Shown one piece after another: positions 13,807 through 22,700 of a stretch of 28,130 bases of DNA. Under the pieces are notes generated by a model, which saw only the letters and a program-made list of their open reading frames with translations, did not search any database and was not told the origin of the DNA. Position numbers and translations under genes: made by a program. The DNA lies in contig JABIPD010000087.1 in assembly GCA_018698735.1 (NCBI GenBank), forward strand, positions 1 through 28,130, written 5' to 3'. Origin of the DNA: Candidatus Jacksonbacteria bacterium (GTDB lineage Bacteria; Patescibacteriota; Patescibacteriia; UBA9629; GWA2-43-13). Position 1 is the first letter of the stretch. Every line of letters begins with the position of its first letter.

Positions 13807-14670
13807 ATGCCAGAATTAAAGAAAAGAAATACTATGTATTTATTATTCGATATTGGCGCAACGAATACCAGATTAGCGGTTTCGAAAGATTTGCAATCAT
13901 TCCAAGAGCCACGAATTATTCCAACAGATCAATCTTTTGATGTGGCTGTTAAAAATATGGTGGCCACCGCCTTAGAGCTTTCTAAGGGCGAGCATATTTT
14001 AGCAGCAGCAGGTGGAATTGCAGGCCCGCTTGATAAAGAAAAATCAAAGCTGGTTGTTGCCCCAAATATTCCAGACTGGGAGAATAAACCATTACAAAAA
14101 GAATTAGAAGGCGCATTTAATGGGCCAGTATTTTTAGAAAACGATACCGCAATTATAGGACTGGGCGAGCTTGCAGATGGAGCGGGCAAAGGTTCTGAAA
14201 TATTTTCTTATATTACGATAAGCACTGGCTTAGGTGGCTGCAGGTTTGTTGATGGGAGAATAGATAGAAGCGCCTTTGGTTTCGAGCCTGGGCATCATAT
14301 TATAGATGCCGACAGAACCTATATGAATGGAAGCAATCCAGAAGGCCATATAGAAGGGTTTGTTTCTGGTGCTGGATTTAAAAAGAGATTTGGCAAAAAC
14401 CCGGAAGAGATTAACGATGAACAGGTTTGGGAAGAGGCGACACATGCGCTTGGAATTGCTTTACATAATATTATTTTATTATGGTCTCCAGATACTATGG
14501 TTATTGGTGGCTCGCTTACGAAAAAACTTGAAATAGAAGCAATTGTAAAGGAGGTAGAAAATACGATGGTTATATTTAAAGAGTTGCCAGAAATAAAAAA
14601 AGCAGAGCTTGGTGATATTGGTGGGTTGCATGGAGCAATGGCATACCTTCGTCAAAGAATAGAATTGTAG
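13807..14670 (+). CDS. ROK-family sugar kinase (glucokinase-like)
   Basis: ROK kinases phosphorylate glucose or related sugars in the cytoplasm with a nucleoside phosphate. The 287-residue protein has the phosphate-binding start LLFDIGATNTRLAV (about 12-25), the sugar-site ENDT around residue 109 (catalytic Asp), a second phosphate motif ISTGLGG at about 139-145, and the EPGHH motif near residue 161. The cysteine-rich zinc signature that follows this GH in most ROK enzymes is absent; no cysteines occur there. An alternative start, MYLLFDIG, lies at 13834 and gives a more typical N-terminus. Substrate cannot be fixed; glucose is the default for this shape. Downstream are an inverted repeat and a terminator. 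Confidence 0.87.
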   Translation: MPELKKRNTMYLLFDIGATNTRLAVSKDLQSFQEPRIIPTDQSFDVAVKNMVATALELSKGEHILAAAGGIAGPLDKEKSKLVVAPNIPDWENKPLQKELEGAFNGPVFLENDTAIIGLGELADGAGKGSEIFSYITISTGLGGCRFVDGRIDRSAFGFEPGHHIIDADRTYMNGSNPEGHIEGFVSGAGFKKRFGKNPEEINDEQVWEEATHALGIALHNIILLWSPDTMVIGGSLTKKLEIEAIVKEVENTMVIFKELPEIKKAELGDIGGLHGAMAYLRQRIEL

Positions 14671-14736
14671 TTTTCCACATTGCGCAATAGCTTTGGTTTT
14701 AGTACACTTATTTGGAAGTAAAAAATAATATGTACC

Positions 14737-14806
14737 AAAAGAAAAGAATAAAGCATTTTTTTGAACCGCCTCTGGCGAAACAAAAAATATTTCATTCTTT
14801 TCTTTT
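14737..14806. repeat. Near-perfect long inverted repeat downstream of the ROK kinase
   Basis: Bases 14737-14763 and 14781-14806 are reverse complements except for a few positions, including an exact 13-bp outer block AAAAGAAAAGAAT/ATTCTTTTCTTTT. The short loop contains CGCC-TCTG-GCG. A 34-codon frame (ATG at 14730) runs through it and stops just before the terminator. It could be a leader-like peptide or chance. Confidence 0.6.
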
Positions 14807-14822
14807 TCTTCCTCATCACAAT

Positions 14823-14847
14823 CGGCGATAATATCGCCGGTTTTTTT
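14823..14847 (+). terminator. Intrinsic terminator
   Basis: CGGCGATA and TATCGCCG form a GC-rich hairpin followed at once by seven T. Orientation fits the end of the ROK kinase transcript. Confidence 0.85.
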
Positions 14848-14894
14848 GTGCTAAGAAATTAGTACAGGCACATCGAACCTGAAAGCAGAGACTT

Positions 14895-15077
14895 ATGTGT
14901 GAAGACACACTTCAAAGAAGAGAACCTGAACTAACCAACCACGATGCTGCCGACGATCACACAGGGCATCCTGCTCCACGTATATCGTTTGCGGATCTGA
15001 TGGTTGGACGACGAGAAATACCAGTACAGCTTGGCGGACCGCTGGATGCTCGTCCTGAAAAGTACCGTCGTGGATAG
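14895..15077 (+). CDS. Possible small hypothetical protein, 60 aa
   Basis: The product is not recognised. The 60-codon frame is rich in charged residues (MCEDTLQRREPELTNHD...), has no membrane segment, and ends ten bases before a strong GC-rich hairpin at 15087-15122, which suits a short independent gene. The segment 14870-15125 is clearly richer in G+C than its neighbours, as is the orphan gene at 25256. No clear Shine-Dalgarno is seen, and an overlapping minus-strand frame is about as long, so coding is uncertain. A structured noncoding RNA is the alternative. Confidence 0.35.
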   Translation: MCEDTLQRREPELTNHDAADDHTGHPAPRISFADLMVGRREIPVQLGGPLDARPEKYRRG

Positions 15078-15086
15078 CTCGCTCGT

Positions 15087-15122
15087 GCACCCAGGGGTTG
15101 TGAACGCAATTCCCCTGGGTGC
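15087..15122 (+). terminator. GC-rich hairpin
   Basis: GCACCCAGGGG and its exact reverse complement CCCCTGGGTGC lie 14 bases apart. A T run follows only after about 15 bases (15137-15142), so termination is plausible but not classical. Confidence 0.55.
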
Positions 15123-15183
15123 CTGTCGTTTGAGGCTATTTTTTAGTATACTAATACTATCTGCATTTAAAGCAGCTACATTT

Positions 15184-15189
15184 TATAAT
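15184..15189 (+). promoter_or_regulatory. -10 box of the subtilase gene, possible leaderless start
   Basis: A consensus TATAAT ends 10 bases before the ATG at 15200, so transcription would begin about four bases before the start codon. No Shine-Dalgarno is visible. The -35 region (CTGCAT, 17 bases upstream) is poor. Confidence 0.4.
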
Positions 15190-15199
15190 ACTATTCACT

Positions 15200-18100
15200 A
15201 TGATTCGTTCCAAAAAGCTAGCGAAAATTATTTTAACACTGTTTATTTTTAGTTTTGTTGTTTTGCCTGTAGCTCAGGTAGAAGCGCAAAATGTATATAG
15301 TTTTCAGTTGCCAGGTGATACAGCATCAACTCAAACAACAGATACTACAACTACAATAGATCAAACAACCGATACGGTTACTACTGATACAACCACAACA
15401 GAAGATACTTCCGACAAAAAAGGAGAAGACAATAAAGATAAGGATGAAGATAAAAAGGTAAAAGAAGAAGAGAAAGAAGATAAGAAAGAGAAAAAGACAA
15501 GTTTTAAAGAAGTTACAAAAGCAGAGAAAGATAAAATTATAGAAGATCGTAGAAAAGCTACTATCGCACGAAAAGCACGATACGAAGCTCAGCGGAAAGC
15601 ATGGCAGGACGTATTGCAACAGCGAATTGATAAACAGCGAGAATTACGAGAGGCTATTGCGCGAACGCGAGAAGAAATTTATAAAAAAAGAAGAGAAATT
15701 CAACGCTTAAACGAGCTTCGACAGGCTATTATCCAGGGGCCTTCAACAACAACCCCAGATCAAGCAATAGAAACGCCGGTAACACAAGCAGAGGAGACGT
15801 TTGAAATTCCAATAGAGGCGCCAGTTCCTTCGGCATCAACAGCACCAAGCACTTCAAGTGTTACAGTCGAAACAAAAGAGCATGAAGACATTAGCGTTTT
15901 TTCTAATAGACTCAAAGGAGACGAATTTGAGGAGGAAGAAAAAATTCGAGTTATTATTAAATATAAAAATGCACCGACCACCACAAAAAAAGATGATATC
16001 GCAACAGTAGGTGGGGAAGTAAAAAGAGAGATGAAAGACACGAAAGCTGTTGCTGCAGATCTTTCACAATCAGAACTAGATAATTTGCTTGCCGATGGTG
16101 ATATTGAACAGATTGATATAGATAGAGAGGTTGCCCTTCTTGATACAGAGCTCGATAATTCTTGGGGAGTAAATAATATTTTTTCTGGAAGCGCTCATAC
16201 AGAAGGTTTAAAAGGGACGGGCATTAAAGTTGCCATTTTTGATACAGGGATAGATTATAATCACCCGGATTTAAAAGGAAGTTATGCTGGTGGATATGAT
16301 TTTGTGAACGATGATGCAGACCCAATGGATGACAACGGGCATGGTACTCATGTTGCTGGAATTATTGCGGCAGCAGATAATAATTCTGGTGCGGTTGGAG
16401 TTGCTCCTAATGTTCAAATATATGCATTAAAAGTGTTAGATGAAAACGGAACAGGCTATGCAAGTGATTTGGTTGCAGCACTTGAGTGGGCAATGGCAAA
16501 CGGAATACACATAACGAATTTAAGTTTTGGTACGGTTCTTGACCCTGGCTCCACGGTAGAGCAGGCGTTTTTCGATTCAAATGCTGCTGGTATTTTAAAT
16601 ATTGGAGCGGCTGGAAATTCTGGCACGTGTGATGGAGGTACTAATACGGTTAATTATCCAGGGAAATATTCATCGGTGTTGGCGGTAAGCGCCACAGATA
16701 AAGATCAATCACGTCCATGTTTCTCGAGCACTGGGGCAGAGGTAGAAGTTGCTGCTCCTGGGGTTGATATTTATTCAACATTACGAAGTGGTGCATACGG
16801 AACATTAAACGGTACCTCTATGGCTGCGCCTCATGTTTCTGGAGTTGCAGCGCTTATTTATTCGAACGGAATTGCAGACGGAAATGCTGATGGAAAAATA
16901 AGTGACGACATATGGTTGCAAATTACTTCGACAGCAGACGACCTTGGATCTGCTGGAATAGATACTCATTTTGGGTATGGAATTGTGAATGTTGAATCCG
17001 CGCTTGCGATTGAATCTACAGTAGAACTTGATCCAGCGTTGTTTGCTACTGTTTCGACAGATAAAAATAATTATGTTGTGTCGAGCGATCGTCTAGTGAC
17101 TATTTCGGTTCAGGTAACGAACGAGCAGCTCCAATCGGTGAGCGGCCTAAAGGATACGGCATTTACATTAAGAATAAATGGTCTGGATAAATCAGACGCC
17201 ACCTTTACTGAAACTGGTTCTTCTGGGACATATACCACTACGTATACTATTGCAAACCTTTCGGCAGGACTTCATTCTATTAGTGTGTCAATAAAAGATC
17301 TTCGGGATATTTCTGGAACAGGGAATGGGAAGTTTATTATTCAAGCCTCGGCCGGTGAGAATATTTCTACTCAAATAGCATTAATAGATTATACGCCATT
17401 TTTAGACAGCGAAGGGAGAACGAATCTAGATATTACAACGCAAATAACAGATCAGCTTGGAGGTGCTGTAGAAAAAGCGACAGTAGTAATGAATCTTGCT
17501 CATGAATCGGGACAAGCGTGGGCTGGGGCGAATCTTTCTGACGAGGAAGGGAAAGTACGGTTTAGTTTAAAAAATGTTTGGCTCGGGTGTTTTTCTACAA
17601 CCATAACAAGCATTACGAAAACCGGGTTCGCCTGGGATGGAACAACTCCAGAAAACAAATTTTGCTTTACCCGTGCAAAAAAGCAAACTCAACCAGACCC
17701 AGATGCTGGTCTTACCGAAGAGCAAAAAGATTTTAGAGTGTTTGAAAAAGACCGTTCGACTCAGTTGCAAAAGATAAGTAATGAATCTCAACAGCTTACA
17801 GAAACAACAATAGAGACTCTTGCTTTACGGCTAGGTGTTGCAAGAAACTCTGAGAGAGAAGATATTGGAAATAAACTTGTGGGGAGGGTTGTTTCTGATG
17901 ATGTGTCATCAATAATTAAAGACCAGGTGTTTACATTTATTACCTACGGAACAGAAACATCTATCCCGCTTGGGGCTGGAGAGCGTGCTGGGGTAGTAAA
18001 TTCGTTCCAGGAAGCATATGGGTATTTGCCAAGACTTGCGAGTGATTGGGAAGAAGTACTAAAAATCGCAAACGGTAGATGGCCCTCTAAACGGAGCCTT

Positions 18101-18343
18101 TCTCGTGAAGTTGATGCAATGGAGCGATTTGAGAGGATTTATCTGCGCGCTGCAGACAGGGATAAGTCTTTCGATGATGCCGCTGTCATAATTATGGCGT
18201 ATGGATTACGAATCGGAGATAGAAAATTCGATAGCGAAAAACAAGCAGCCGATATTTTTGAAGATATTTTTGACTACGCTCCAAATTCTGCTACCGATTG
18301 GGATATGGTTCGGGCAATCGCATACAGTGGTGCTACACGGTAA
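15200..18343 (+). CDS. Secreted S8 subtilisin-like serine protease with C-terminal repeats
   Basis: This is an exported endopeptidase. The 1047 residues begin with a signal peptide (basic n-region, hydrophobic core, likely cleavage after A29). A Thr-rich stretch, a highly charged Lys/Glu coiled segment (about 70-185) and an I9-like pro-domain (about 225-310) follow. The S8 domain has D348 in FDTGIDYNHPD, H381 in GHGTHVAG, oxyanion N473 in AAGNSG and S540 in NGTSMAAPHVSG, so the triad is complete. Two Ig-like beta domains occupy about 615-830. The last 120 residues hold three degenerate copies of a repeat with a DW-x2-V-x2-IA core (927-964, 973-1005, 1012-1047). No C-terminal anchor is seen. 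The CorA gene lies convergently downstream behind a shared terminator. Confidence 0.94.
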   Translation: MIRSKKLAKIILTLFIFSFVVLPVAQVEAQNVYSFQLPGDTASTQTTDTTTTIDQTTDTVTTDTTTTEDTSDKKGEDNKDKDEDKKVKEEEKEDKKEKKTSFKEVTKAEKDKIIEDRRKATIARKARYEAQRKAWQDVLQQRIDKQRELREAIARTREEIYKKRREIQRLNELRQAIIQGPSTTTPDQAIETPVTQAEETFEIPIEAPVPSASTAPSTSSVTVETKEHEDISVFSNRLKGDEFEEEEKIRVIIKYKNAPTTTKKDDIATVGGEVKREMKDTKAVAADLSQSELDNLLADGDIEQIDIDREVALLDTELDNSWGVNNIFSGSAHTEGLKGTGIKVAIFDTGIDYNHPDLKGSYAGGYDFVNDDADPMDDNGHGTHVAGIIAAADNNSGAVGVAPNVQIYALKVLDENGTGYASDLVAALEWAMANGIHITNLSFGTVLDPGSTVEQAFFDSNAAGILNIGAAGNSGTCDGGTNTVNYPGKYSSVLAVSATDKDQSRPCFSSTGAEVEVAAPGVDIYSTLRSGAYGTLNGTSMAAPHVSGVAALIYSNGIADGNADGKISDDIWLQITSTADDLGSAGIDTHFGYGIVNVESALAIESTVELDPALFATVSTDKNNYVVSSDRLVTISVQVTNEQLQSVSGLKDTAFTLRINGLDKSDATFTETGSSGTYTTTYTIANLSAGLHSISVSIKDLRDISGTGNGKFIIQASAGENISTQIALIDYTPFLDSEGRTNLDITTQITDQLGGAVEKATVVMNLAHESGQAWAGANLSDEEGKVRFSLKNVWLGCFSTTITSITKTGFAWDGTTPENKFCFTRAKKQTQPDPDAGLTEEQKDFRVFEKDRSTQLQKISNESQQLTETTIETLALRLGVARNSEREDIGNKLVGRVVSDDVSSIIKDQVFTFITYGTETSIPLGAGERAGVVNSFQEAYGYLPRLASDWEEVLKIANGRWPSKRSLSREVDAMERFERIYLRAADRDKSFDDAAVIIMAYGLRIGDRKFDSEKQAADIFEDIFDYAPNSATDWDMVRAIAYSGATR

Positions 18344-18371
18344 GACTAAATTTAAAATTCGAATGAAAGAA

Positions 18372-18409
18372 AATAAAAAACGGCTCATCCAGATGAGCCG
18401 TTTTTTATT
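18372..18409. terminator. Bidirectional terminator between subtilase and corA
   Basis: There is a perfect 18-bp stem with a two-base loop, A-rich on one flank and T-rich on the other, with core ACGGCTCATC/GATGAGCCGT. It ends both convergent genes. The core matches the hairpin at 13756-13786. Confidence 0.9.
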
Positions 18410-18426
18410 GAAGAGTATAGGTTGCA

Positions 18427-19482
18427 TTAGAACCACTTCTTTTTCTTAAAGTAGGCAAGCATAAGAAGTGCGGCCACAAGCATTATGCCGAGTGCGAATG
18501 GGTAGCCATATCTCCATTGCAATTCTGGCATATGAATAAAGTTCATGCCATATAATCCAGTTAAAAAAGTGAGGGGAATAAAGACTGTTGCAATAATCGT
18601 AAGCACCTTCATAACTTCGTTCATTCCGTGGGTCATTTTTGAAAGATGCACATCGAGAAGATTCGAAAGCATATCACTAAATGTTTCTGTTGTATCCATT
18701 ATTTGAATGGTATGGTCGTATACATCTCTAAAGTAAAGTTTGCTTTCTTTGCCTATAAGTTTCGATTCTGAACGCTGCATGTTGTTAATAACCTCTCGAA
18801 GAGGCCAAACAGAGCGTCGAATAAAAATAATATCTCGTTTAAGCGCATGAATTTTTTCCATTGTGTGTTGGTTGGGATGGGAGAAAATTTGTTCTTCGAT
18901 TTTTCCGATTTTTTCACCAATATGTTCGAGCACAACAAAATAATTATCTACAATCGAGTCAATTAAAGAATAGGCAAGAAAATCGCTTTTGCTTGTTCTT
19001 ATTCTAGATTCGTTTTTTCTAATTTGTTCTCTAATGGGATTAAATACATCGCCATCAGCTTCTTGAAAAGAGATAACAAAATTATCGCCAAGAAGAATAC
19101 TTACCTGTTCTATGAATGTTTTTCCTTTCGTAGAATTATACGAAAGCATTTTAAGTACCGTATAAATATATTTTTCGTGGTCTTCGGTCTTGGGCCGTTG
19201 GTCTGTATTTGTTATATCCTCAAGCACCAACGAGTGAATATCAAACGTGTTGCCAAGTTCTTCTATTTGTTTGACATCGTTAACAGTACTGACATTAATC
19301 CAGCTAACACTTTTTTTTGTTTTAAGCGGCGCACACGCGGCTGATTTTTTTACTTTCTTTTCCTGAAAAGTTTTTGGAGTGTAATCTATGATCGATATTT
19401 CAGCGCTCTGTTTTTTTGTGCGATTTTGAAGAAGCGTTCCAGGAGGAAGCCCCGCCTTTTCTGATCTGTGTTTTGATATCAT
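18427..19482 (-). CDS. corA: CorA-type magnesium/cobalt transporter
   Basis: CorA forms pentameric inner-membrane channels for Mg2+ and related ions. The 351-residue product has a soluble N-terminal alpha/beta domain, long helices (about 150-290) and two C-terminal membrane helices (about 290-312 and 325-345). The selectivity motif YGMN sits between them (GMN at 312-314), and the basic end KKKKWF is typical. The first 50 residues are more basic and Lys-rich than usual but in frame; the ATG at 19482 is the natural start. It converges on the subtilase gene. No link to the surface genes on either side is evident beyond position. Confidence 0.95.
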   Translation of the reverse strand: MISKHRSEKAGLPPGTLLQNRTKKQSAEISIIDYTPKTFQEKKVKKSAACAPLKTKKSVSWINVSTVNDVKQIEELGNTFDIHSLVLEDITNTDQRPKTEDHEKYIYTVLKMLSYNSTKGKTFIEQVSILLGDNFVISFQEADGDVFNPIREQIRKNESRIRTSKSDFLAYSLIDSIVDNYFVVLEHIGEKIGKIEEQIFSHPNQHTMEKIHALKRDIIFIRRSVWPLREVINNMQRSESKLIGKESKLYFRDVYDHTIQIMDTTETFSDMLSNLLDVHLSKMTHGMNEVMKVLTIIATVFIPLTFLTGLYGMNFIHMPELQWRYGYPFALGIMLVAALLMLAYFKKKKWF

Positions 19483-19667
19483 ATCCTTTTTGTTTCTTTT
19501 ATGTCTTTATTGTACATCACCCAAAAGACTCTTACAACGTTTTTAATTAAAGAAGATGCCTGTGCTGGAGAATTCGTTTGTGGATAACTTTCACACTCAT
19601 TTGTCAATATGATGTATTATAAAAGATAGAAATATTATTTTAGAAAACTATTTTTTTTAAAGGTTCT

Positions 19668-19691
19668 ATGAACAACGCTTACAAAGCATGA
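19668..19691 (+). other. Mini-ORF with good Shine-Dalgarno, in frame with the large surface protein
   Basis: AAAGG lies five bases before an ATG that encodes M-N-N-A-Y-K-A and then TGA. The frame is the same as the large gene that follows, whose first usable starts (TTG 19731, ATG 19737) have no Shine-Dalgarno. This may be a leader peptide, or a nonsense change that cut off the original N-terminus. Confidence 0.4.
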
Positions 19692-19736
19692 AATTCGTGC
19701 TCACTTTGTAGCGGACCTTTCGCTTTTCGGTTGTTA

Positions 19737-22700
19737 ATGTGCAGCATGCTTTTTGCTGCTCTTTTTATTTTGAGCAGTTCAATTGCTTTTGCTCAAGAAG
19801 CTACAACCACAGCAGGTTCGCAAGATACTACAGTTGAAGTAACTGATCAATCTGCTGATGAAACAGCAGATGGAGTAATAGTCGAAGAAGAATCATCTTC
19901 CGAAGAAGCTCTTATAGATGAAGCTGTTACGATTGAAGATTTAGGCGCCCAGCCAGCTTCGATTTTACCAGACAGCCCTTTTCATGTGTTTAAGCGTTGG
20001 GGCCGAGGAGTTCAAGAAGCATTTACGTTTGATCCTATTGCAGATGCTGCATTAAAGCTCGAGCATGCAAACCAGCAGCTCGCAGAAACAAAACAACTTA
20101 TCGACGAAAGCGGATTAGCGAATGTAAATCCGATTGTTATTCAAGGGGCTATTGCAGCATTTAATAATAAACTTACCGATGTTAGAGAAACAGCTATTGC
20201 TTTAAAAGATGAAAAAGTTGGGAACCCAGAGGCGGTAGATGCACTTCTTACGGAAGTTACTGAAAAGCAGTTAAAGCAGCAAAAAGTTCTTGAGAGCATT
20301 GCAGTTGATGTTTTCGAAATTAAAGAAAATGCTGAAATAACAGGCGAAGGTGAAGTGCTGGAGATAGAAGCAGTGCTTGCGCAGGTTGAAGACACTCGGA
20401 GCGATGCGTTATCAAATCTTACTGATATATTACTAGAAGTAGAAGATACTGCTGATGCTGTTGGATTGCGACTTGTAGATGTTATGGAAAGCCAATCAGG
20501 ATCTACTTTTAAAGATTTAAAAAATTTAGAAATTTTAGAGGCTATTCGTAGTAAAGTCCCAGATTCTGCACAGGGTGCTATCGATAGGGCAAAAGAAACA
20601 ACATTAGCAAATTTTGAAATAAAAATTCAAGATCTGCCTTCTGGAGTGCGTGCTGAAAGATTTGAAAGCTATGTAGAGAATGCTACTTCGGACGAAACAT
20701 TACTACTTTCGTTACTTGATCAGATAAAACAATCAACCGGCCTTCCTCCAGATGTGTTAGCTTCTATAGAACAAGCTAAAGAAATTGCTGTAAGAAAGTT
20801 CGAAGATAAACTCAGGTATATAGATGATTATAGGGTAGAACAACGTTACTTTAAGCGTTTTGAAAACGGTTCAGTTGACGATTTGGTTGTGCTCGAAGAG
20901 TTGAAAAATCGAATGCGAGCAGAAAGCGAAGAATTGCGACGAATGGAGGAGCTTCATACTGCTTCAGTTGCAGACTTTAAGAGTGCATTTACCGACGCTC
21001 AGTCTCAAGATCAGGCAGATCTTTTCCAAAGGCTTTCCAGAGAAATGGAAAATAATCCATCACCTAAAACATTCCGACTACTTCAAGAATTGGAAGATGC
21101 TGTTCGATCCGATCCAACGAAAGCAGCTTTCTTAGATTCATTAGAAGATAGAATGCAGGGAGAGTTTGAGCGACGATTCGAACAAGAAGGCGACAGATTC
21201 ATGGATCGAATTGCAACACTCGATCCTCATGACATGAACGCGTACGATAATGTTGGATTCAGTGCTTCTTTTGTAGATAGTATTTCTCAAAATCAAGTGG
21301 GGAAGTTTAATGATTTCATGCAAGACGTGTATATTCCAGAAGATTTCGACAGATTCCATGAGCGTTTCTTCGACGCTCCGGAAGATGTTATTCGAAGAAT
21401 TAAAGATTTCGATGATGGGTTTGATAAAACCATTCAATTTAAAATGAGAAAAATGGAAGAGGTTCGAGCCGATCAGGAAAGAGAAATAGAGAGAGCACGA
21501 ATAGACTACCAAGAACGAGAAGTTCATTTTGAATTCGATAGATTACAACGCCAAGAAGATGATGAATTTTGGAGCAAAATAAACCAAATTCCATGGGAGA
21601 ATTTTGCAGAACGACAAGTGTTGTGGGATCAAAAAATTAATAATGCGTATAATAGAGTCGAAGCGAAATTTGCAGAACAAAGACGCATTTTTGAAGAAAG
21701 AATTGCGAATGACCCCTGGTGCGATGAGGTTTGTAAACAAATTCAGGTTCAGTTCTTAGAACAAGAATTACGACACGAAAAAGAACGACTCTCAGACGAT
21801 TTTACTCGAGAAAAAAATAGAATAGAACTTGAACAATCTCAGTTCCAACAGAACGATCCATTTGCTGGTGTTTGTAATGGCCCAGAGGAATGCGAGCAGT
21901 ATTGTAGCACCAACCCAAATAATCAGGCTTGTGGAATTTTTGTAACAACATTCCAAGTTTTCTGTGATCCTCCTGGGTTTATAGATCAAAGTGGGCAGTG
22001 TGTATATCCGAATAATCCGGACGATCCATATCTTCCCTATTTAGTAGATTGTACAGAAGGGCAGTATTACGATCCAGGCGTTGCCAGTTGTGTGCCAGAT
22101 CCATATTATCAGCCACCAAGCGATTTTGTGAATTGTGGCCCAGGAATGTTCTGGGATGATCAATTTGGGCACTGTAAGCAATTCGAAAATCAAGGAAACG
22201 ATTGTGGCCCAGGTGCCTATTGGGACTTTTCAAGTGGAACGTGTTTCCCAATCGATGGCCCAATTACTCCGGGGATATGTCCTGATTATTACGAGCCAGT
22301 TTGTGGTGTAGATAATGTTACTTACAGTAACGAATGTCAGGCTCGATCTTCGCAAATTGCTATTCAATACTTTAATTCTTGTGGTGATTTTGCAACTCAA
22401 TGTTCACATGATGAATATTGGGCACCAGAAGTTGGGCAATGTTTGTTTGAAGGCTCTTACATTCCATCTAACCCAGGGCAGTGTGATGGTGGTTGGTTCT
22501 GGAGGAATGAAGGGTATTGTGAAAAAGATTCGTCTCAAACACAGTGTGCGGCAACCTCTTGTGAACCGAGCTGTGGATCTAATAGCTACTGTCAATATAA
22601 CCAATCAGGATGTGCAACCGGTTGTGTTGATGTGTGTCCAGCAGGTCAAGTATACGAAAACGGAAGCTGTACTGGTTCTACAGATCCAGGAAATAATGAA

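Noticed and set aside
15326..16041. Minus-strand frames opposite the start of the subtilase
   Set aside because: They are the antisense of Lys/Glu- and Thr-rich coding sequence, giving Phe/Ser/Cys-rich nonsense.
19668..19740. Alternative genetic code with TGA as a sense codon
   Set aside because: The TGA at 11265-11267 ends the RadC-methyltransferase gene exactly in an ATGA overlap, and other genes end normally at TGA, so TGA is a stop here.
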